Part shown: positions 5,675-8,280 of the stretch, piece by piece | Position numbering within the stretch: position 1 is the first letter of the stretch | Layout of the letters: the number at the start of each line of letters is the position of its first letter | Assembly: GCA_900546795.1 (NCBI GenBank) | Contig: UREG01000075.1 | Location: forward strand, 1 to 8,280 | Direction: 5' to 3' | Length of the DNA: 8,280 nt | DNA from: an uncultured Veillonellaceae bacterium | GTDB lineage: Bacteria; Bacillota; Negativicutes; Veillonellales; Megasphaeraceae | The notes under the pieces: model-generated | Told to the model about the DNA's origin: nothing | The model's database searches: none | Seen by the model: the letters and a program-made list of their open reading frames with translations, nothing else | Made by a program: the position numbers and the translations under genes

Positions 5675-6637
5675 ATGAAAAAGTGTTTGTCTCTGCTGCT
5701 GGCCCTGTGCCTGACCCTGTCCCTCGCCGCCTGCGGCTCCAAGGCCGACACCAGTGCCAACGCCGCCGACGGTTCCCAGACGCAGGACAACGCCCCCACG
5801 GAAGCCCCCGCCGGTGAGCCGGTGAAGTTGATCGTGTTCGCTGCCGCCTCTATGACGGAGACCATGAACCAGCTCAAAGAAATGTACGAGCAGAATAACC
5901 CCAGCGTGACCGTTACATATAACTTCGATTCCTCCGGCAAGCTGCTCACCCAGATCAAGGAGGGCGCGGACTGCGACGTTTTTATTTCCGCCGCACCGAA
6001 GCAGATGAACGCGCTCGACGGCAGCCTCAAGGACGATGCGGACAAGAACCCGGATAGTCTGGACGAGCTGCTGGAAGGTACGCGCATCGACCTGCTCGAG
6101 AACAAGGTCGTGCTCGCTGTTCCGGAGGGCAATCCGAAGGGCATCGAGTCCTTTGACAAGCTCGCGGACCGTCTGGGGGCCGGTGAGGTATTCCTCGCCA
6201 TCGGCAACAGCGATGTTCCGGTCGGCCAGTACACCCGGAAGATCTTCGCGCACTACGGTCTGCAGCACTACGACAGCTATACCATGACGTACTGGACGTT
6301 CATGTTCGCGGGGATCGGGTCACTGTTTTTCCTCAAGCCCGCGGAGCTGCCGCTTGTGTTCGCAAGCTCACGCGGTGTGCTCGGGATGCTGGGGCTTGTC
6401 GTCGTATCGACGGTGCTGCCCTATATCTTCTATACCAAGGGGCTCGAGGGCGTGGAGAGCGGCAAGGCCTCCATCATCGCCAATGTCGAGCCGGTCGTCG
6501 GCGCGCTTCTGGGCGTGCTCGTGTTCCATGAGACGCTCGATGCGTGGACGGTGCTCGGCATCGTGTGTGTGCTCGGCGGCGTGATTTTGCTGGCAGGAGG
6601 GGAGAAGGCGGTTGAACAGGCAGCGGCGGCTCAGTAG
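5675..6637 (+). CDS. ModA molybdate-binding lipoprotein fused in frame to C-terminal half of an EamA transporter
   Basis: 320 residues with two unrelated halves. Residues 1-20 are a lipoprotein signal (KK, hydrophobic core, lipobox LAAC with Cys20), then a Thr/Ala/Pro-rich linker. From residue 50 to about 196 it is ModA, the substrate-binding protein of the ABC molybdate importer: FAAASMTE (55-62), NFDSSGKL (83-90), DVFISA (101-106), LLENKVVLAVPEGNP (140-154) and NSDVPVGQYTRKIF (178-191). ModA should continue another 60 or so residues. Instead, from about 200 (SYTMTYWTFMFAG) the protein is the second EamA repeat of a drug/metabolite-type transporter, with about four membrane helices (near 203-221, 235-256, 265-285, 289-308) and EPVVGALLG. 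The first EamA repeat is absent. Start ATG 5675 has AAGGA (5661-5665) nine bases upstream; the frame is open upstream to 5510 but that part is not family-like. As written neither half should work; an assembly chimera is the likely cause. Confidence 0.8.
   Translation: MKKCLSLLLALCLTLSLAACGSKADTSANAADGSQTQDNAPTEAPAGEPVKLIVFAAASMTETMNQLKEMYEQNNPSVTVTYNFDSSGKLLTQIKEGADCDVFISAAPKQMNALDGSLKDDADKNPDSLDELLEGTRIDLLENKVVLAVPEGNPKGIESFDKLADRLGAGEVFLAIGNSDVPVGQYTRKIFAHYGLQHYDSYTMTYWTFMFAGIGSLFFLKPAELPLVFASSRGVLGMLGLVVVSTVLPYIFYTKGLEGVESGKASIIANVEPVVGALLGVLVFHETLDAWTVLGIVCVLGGVILLAGGEKAVEQAAAAQ
6258..6276. other. Junction between modA and EamA coding sequence
   Basis: Upstream codons (to about residue 196, HYGL) fit ModA; downstream codons (from about residue 201, SYTMTYW) fit an EamA transporter. 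GC is high on both sides, so the evidence is the change of protein family rather than composition. No repeat or mobile-element end is visible here. Confidence 0.7.
6595..6614 (+). promoter_or_regulatory. Ribosome binding site and TTG start of the TraX-family gene
   Basis: AGGAGGGGAG (6595-6604) lies inside the end of the EamA coding sequence, with GGGGAG seven bases before TTG 6612. This strong site decides the start over the next in-frame ATG (codon 20). The two genes overlap by 26 bases in different frames, which suggests translational coupling. Confidence 0.7.
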
Positions 6638-7337
6638 TCTGGATCTGAAAATACTGGCGGCGGTCACGATGCTGATCGACCACCTCGGCATCACGCTCTT
6701 TCCGCAGGCCGTCTGGATGCGCTGCGTGGGGCGACTGGCCTTCCCGCTCTTCGCGTTTCTGATCGCGGAGGGCTTCTGCCGCACGCGCAGCTTCCGGAGG
6801 TATCTGCTGCGGCTGCTGCTGTGCGCGGCGCTCTCGGAGGTGCCGTTCAACCTGCTGCGCAGCGGCGGACCTGTCGATCCCGCGCACCAGAATGTTCTCT
6901 GGACGTTCTGCATCGCGCTTGCTGTACTCTGGTGCATGGAGCAGGCGCGGCAGATGCCCGGCCGTACCGCGCGGTACGCCGTGTGCGCGGCGTCAGTTCT
7001 CACGGGGTGGATGCTCGGCATGTATCTGTGGACGGACTACGGCGGCTGGGGCGTGGTGACGGTCATTCTGCTCGCGCTCTGCCGCGGGCGGGACGGCGGA
7101 TGGCTGGCGATGCTCGCGGGGCTGGTGTGTATCAACGGGGTGTGCCTTGCGGGGCAGGTGATCCATCTCGGCCCGCTCGGCTTCCCGATGCAGCTGCTCG
7201 CGGCGCTGGCGATCGTCCCAATTTCGCTCTATGACGGGCGGCGCGGCCCCGGCGGACGGGGCGTGCAGCTCGCGTTCTACGCGTTTTACCCCGTACACAT
7301 GCTCGTTCTCGCGCTTCTGGCGCAGTTTTTATCATAG
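6612..7337 (+). CDS. TraX-family integral membrane protein
   Basis: 241-residue polytopic membrane protein of the TraX family. F-plasmid TraX acetylates pilin; chromosomal relatives in Firmicutes are common and mostly uncharacterised, with no link to conjugation shown here. About nine hydrophobic segments: near 12-30, 36-54, 63-80, 94-109, 121-139, 146-157, 163-181, 188-206 and 219-240. The family hallmarks MLIDHLG (20-26) close to the N-terminus and FYPVH (225-229) in the last helix are present. Length is normal for the family. Start is TTG, chosen for the strong ribosome site and because the family begins just before this motif. It overlaps the EamA end by 26 bases, so the two are probably cotranscribed; the YbaK gene follows after 23 bases. 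An acyltransferase role is inference from the family name only. Confidence 0.85.
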   Translation: MNRQRRLSSLDLKILAAVTMLIDHLGITLFPQAVWMRCVGRLAFPLFAFLIAEGFCRTRSFRRYLLRLLLCAALSEVPFNLLRSGGPVDPAHQNVLWTFCIALAVLWCMEQARQMPGRTARYAVCAASVLTGWMLGMYLWTDYGGWGVVTVILLALCRGRDGGWLAMLAGLVCINGVCLAGQVIHLGPLGFPMQLLAALAIVPISLYDGRRGPGGRGVQLAFYAFYPVHMLVLALLAQFLS

Positions 7338-7360
7338 TTATTATAAGGAGTTGACCGATT

Positions 7361-7846
7361 ATGGCAAAGAATAAAGAGGAAAAGACCAACGTCATGCGCA
7401 CGCTCGACCAGCGCAAGGTGCCCTACACACCGCACACCTACGACCCGAACGGCCCGGTGGACGGCGTGTCCGTCGCGGCGGGGCTGGGCATGGATCCGGC
7501 GAGCGTGTTCAAAACGCTTGTTGCCAAGGGCGCGAGCGGGGCATACTATGTCTTCGACATCCCCGTGGCGGAGAGCCTTGACCTGAAGAAGGCCGCCTGC
7601 GCCGTGGGCGAGAAGTCCGTGGCCATGATCCACCAGAAGGAACTGCTGCCGCTGACGGGTTACGTCCACGGAGGGTGTTCGCCGGTCGGGATGAAGAAGC
7701 TGTTCCCGACGGTCTTTCACCAGACGGCCGCGGAGCTGCCGCGGATCATCGTCTCGGCGGGCAAGATCGGCTTTCAGGTCGAGTGCGACCCGGCGGATCT
7801 GCTGCGCCTTGTAAAGGGCAAGACCGCGGACATCATTGTGGAGTAA
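7361..7846 (+). CDS. ybaK: YbaK/EbsC-type Cys-tRNA(Pro) deacylase
   Basis: 161-residue cytoplasmic editing enzyme of the YbaK/ProX superfamily. Members hydrolyse Cys-tRNA(Pro) made by mistake by prolyl-tRNA synthetase. The catalytic-site Lys (Lys46 of the Haemophilus protein) corresponds to Lys51 in VFKTLV. The loop GGCSPVGMKK (104-113) corresponds to GGISPxGxKK in E. coli with Ile replaced by Cys, and SAGKIG (132-137) to the SGGKRG loop. Full length (E. coli 159). Start ATG 7361 has AAGGAG (7345-7350) ten bases upstream. The uvrA start follows after seven bases. I would call it YbaK rather than the Ala-specific ProX/YeaK on the VFKTL and GG-SP-G-KK pattern. Confidence 0.92.
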   Translation: MAKNKEEKTNVMRTLDQRKVPYTPHTYDPNGPVDGVSVAAGLGMDPASVFKTLVAKGASGAYYVFDIPVAESLDLKKAACAVGEKSVAMIHQKELLPLTGYVHGGCSPVGMKKLFPTVFHQTAAELPRIIVSAGKIGFQVECDPADLLRLVKGKTADIIVE

Positions 7847-7853
7847 TCAGTAT

Positions 7854-8280
7854 ATGCAGGATCATATTTTCATCAAGGGCGCGCGGGAGAACAACCTCAA
7901 GAACATCGACGTCTCCATCCCGCGCGACAAGCTCGTCGTGCTGACGGGTCTCTCCGGCAGCGGCAAGTCCTCCCTCGCGTTCGACACGATCTACGCCGAG
8001 GGCCAGCGCCGCTACGTCGAGAGCCTGTCGAGCTACGCGCGCATGTTCCTCGGCCAGATGGACAAGCCCGACGTCGACTATATCGACGGACTCTCCCCCG
8101 CCATCTCCATCGACCAGAAGACGACCTCGCGCAACCCGCGCTCCACCGTGGGCACGGTGACGGAGATCTATGACTATCTGCGCCTTCTCTGGGCGCGCAT
8201 CGGCACGCCGCACTGCCCCAAGTGCGGCAAGGAGATCCGCCAGCAGACCATCGACCAGATCATCGACCAGATTCTCGCCC
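7854..8280 (+). CDS. uvrA: Excinuclease ABC subunit A, N-terminal part (3' end outside window)
   Basis: UvrA is the damage-sensing ABC ATPase of nucleotide excision repair and acts with UvrB. Only the first 142 codons of a protein of about 940 are present; the frame is open to the window end. Visible: GARENNLKNI (9-18), Walker A GLSGSGKSS (32-40) with Lys38, FDTIYAEGQRRYVESLSSYAR (in 43-63), the conserved GLSPAISIDQKT (79-90), and the first CPxC of the zinc-binding insertion (Cys121, Cys124). Start ATG 7854 fits the family N-terminus. Its likely ribosome site GGAG (7840-7843) overlaps the end of ybaK, only seven bases away, so the genes are probably cotranscribed. Confidence 0.97.
   Translation, partial: MQDHIFIKGARENNLKNIDVSIPRDKLVVLTGLSGSGKSSLAFDTIYAEGQRRYVESLSSYARMFLGQMDKPDVDYIDGLSPAISIDQKTTSRNPRSTVGTVTEIYDYLRLLWARIGTPHCPKCGKEIRQQTIDQIIDQILA

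Noticed and set aside
6612..7337. TraX gene as a sign of a conjugative element
   Set aside because: TraX-family genes are common on Firmicute chromosomes, and no other transfer gene, relaxase or integrase is present.

Overview
The window is bacterial and looks like three joined segments. Segment A (about 1-5320) has mid-range GC; the 60-base line 5041-5100 counts 45% G+C. Its genes look like gut Firmicutes, possibly a Negativicute, but I cannot prove the taxon from sequence alone. Segments B (about 5330-6260) and C (about 6275-8280) are GC-rich (68% in 5401-5460, 77% in 5761-5820, 75% in 7081-7140). Their codon use, rich in CTG, GCC, CTC and GCG, resembles Oscillospiraceae-type clostridia. 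All genes lie on the + strand, and I see no IS element, integrase, tRNA, rRNA or CRISPR.

Segment A holds, in order: the C-terminal third of pyruvate carboxylase (biotin site intact); a 667-base gap without a convincing gene but with several inverted repeats; a PLP aminotransferase of the aspartate/aromatic type; a strong intrinsic terminator; a nucleoside (uridine-type) kinase that lacks the usual N-terminal TGS domain; and, 20 bases later, the first three quarters of a molybdopterin-binding (MoCF-domain) protein.

Inside that last gene, at about 5311-5345, base composition and codon use change abruptly while the reading frame and protein family continue. Segment B carries the rest of the gene, which ends in a Cys-rich tail. 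It continues with a terminator, a short promoter region and a lipoprotein ModA (molybdate-binding protein). Molybdopterin gene plus modA is a sensible molybdenum neighbourhood.

At about 6258-6276 ModA runs in frame into the C-terminal half of an EamA-family (DMT) transporter. Segment C then carries a TraX-family membrane protein (TTG start, overlapping the previous gene by 26 bases), a YbaK-type Cys-tRNA(Pro) deacylase, and the first 142 codons of uvrA.

The most important observation is therefore that two of the genes are chimeras. The first joint is homologue to homologue at a conserved stretch; the second joins two unrelated families. With no mobile element or repeat at either joint, an assembly or amplification chimera is the most likely explanation. 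Real recombination cannot be excluded without reads. I do not see convincing evidence of a new biological system. The best candidates for real biology are the structured gap at 1067-1733, the TGS-less nucleoside kinase placed directly behind a terminator, and a small inverted repeat in the modA promoter region.
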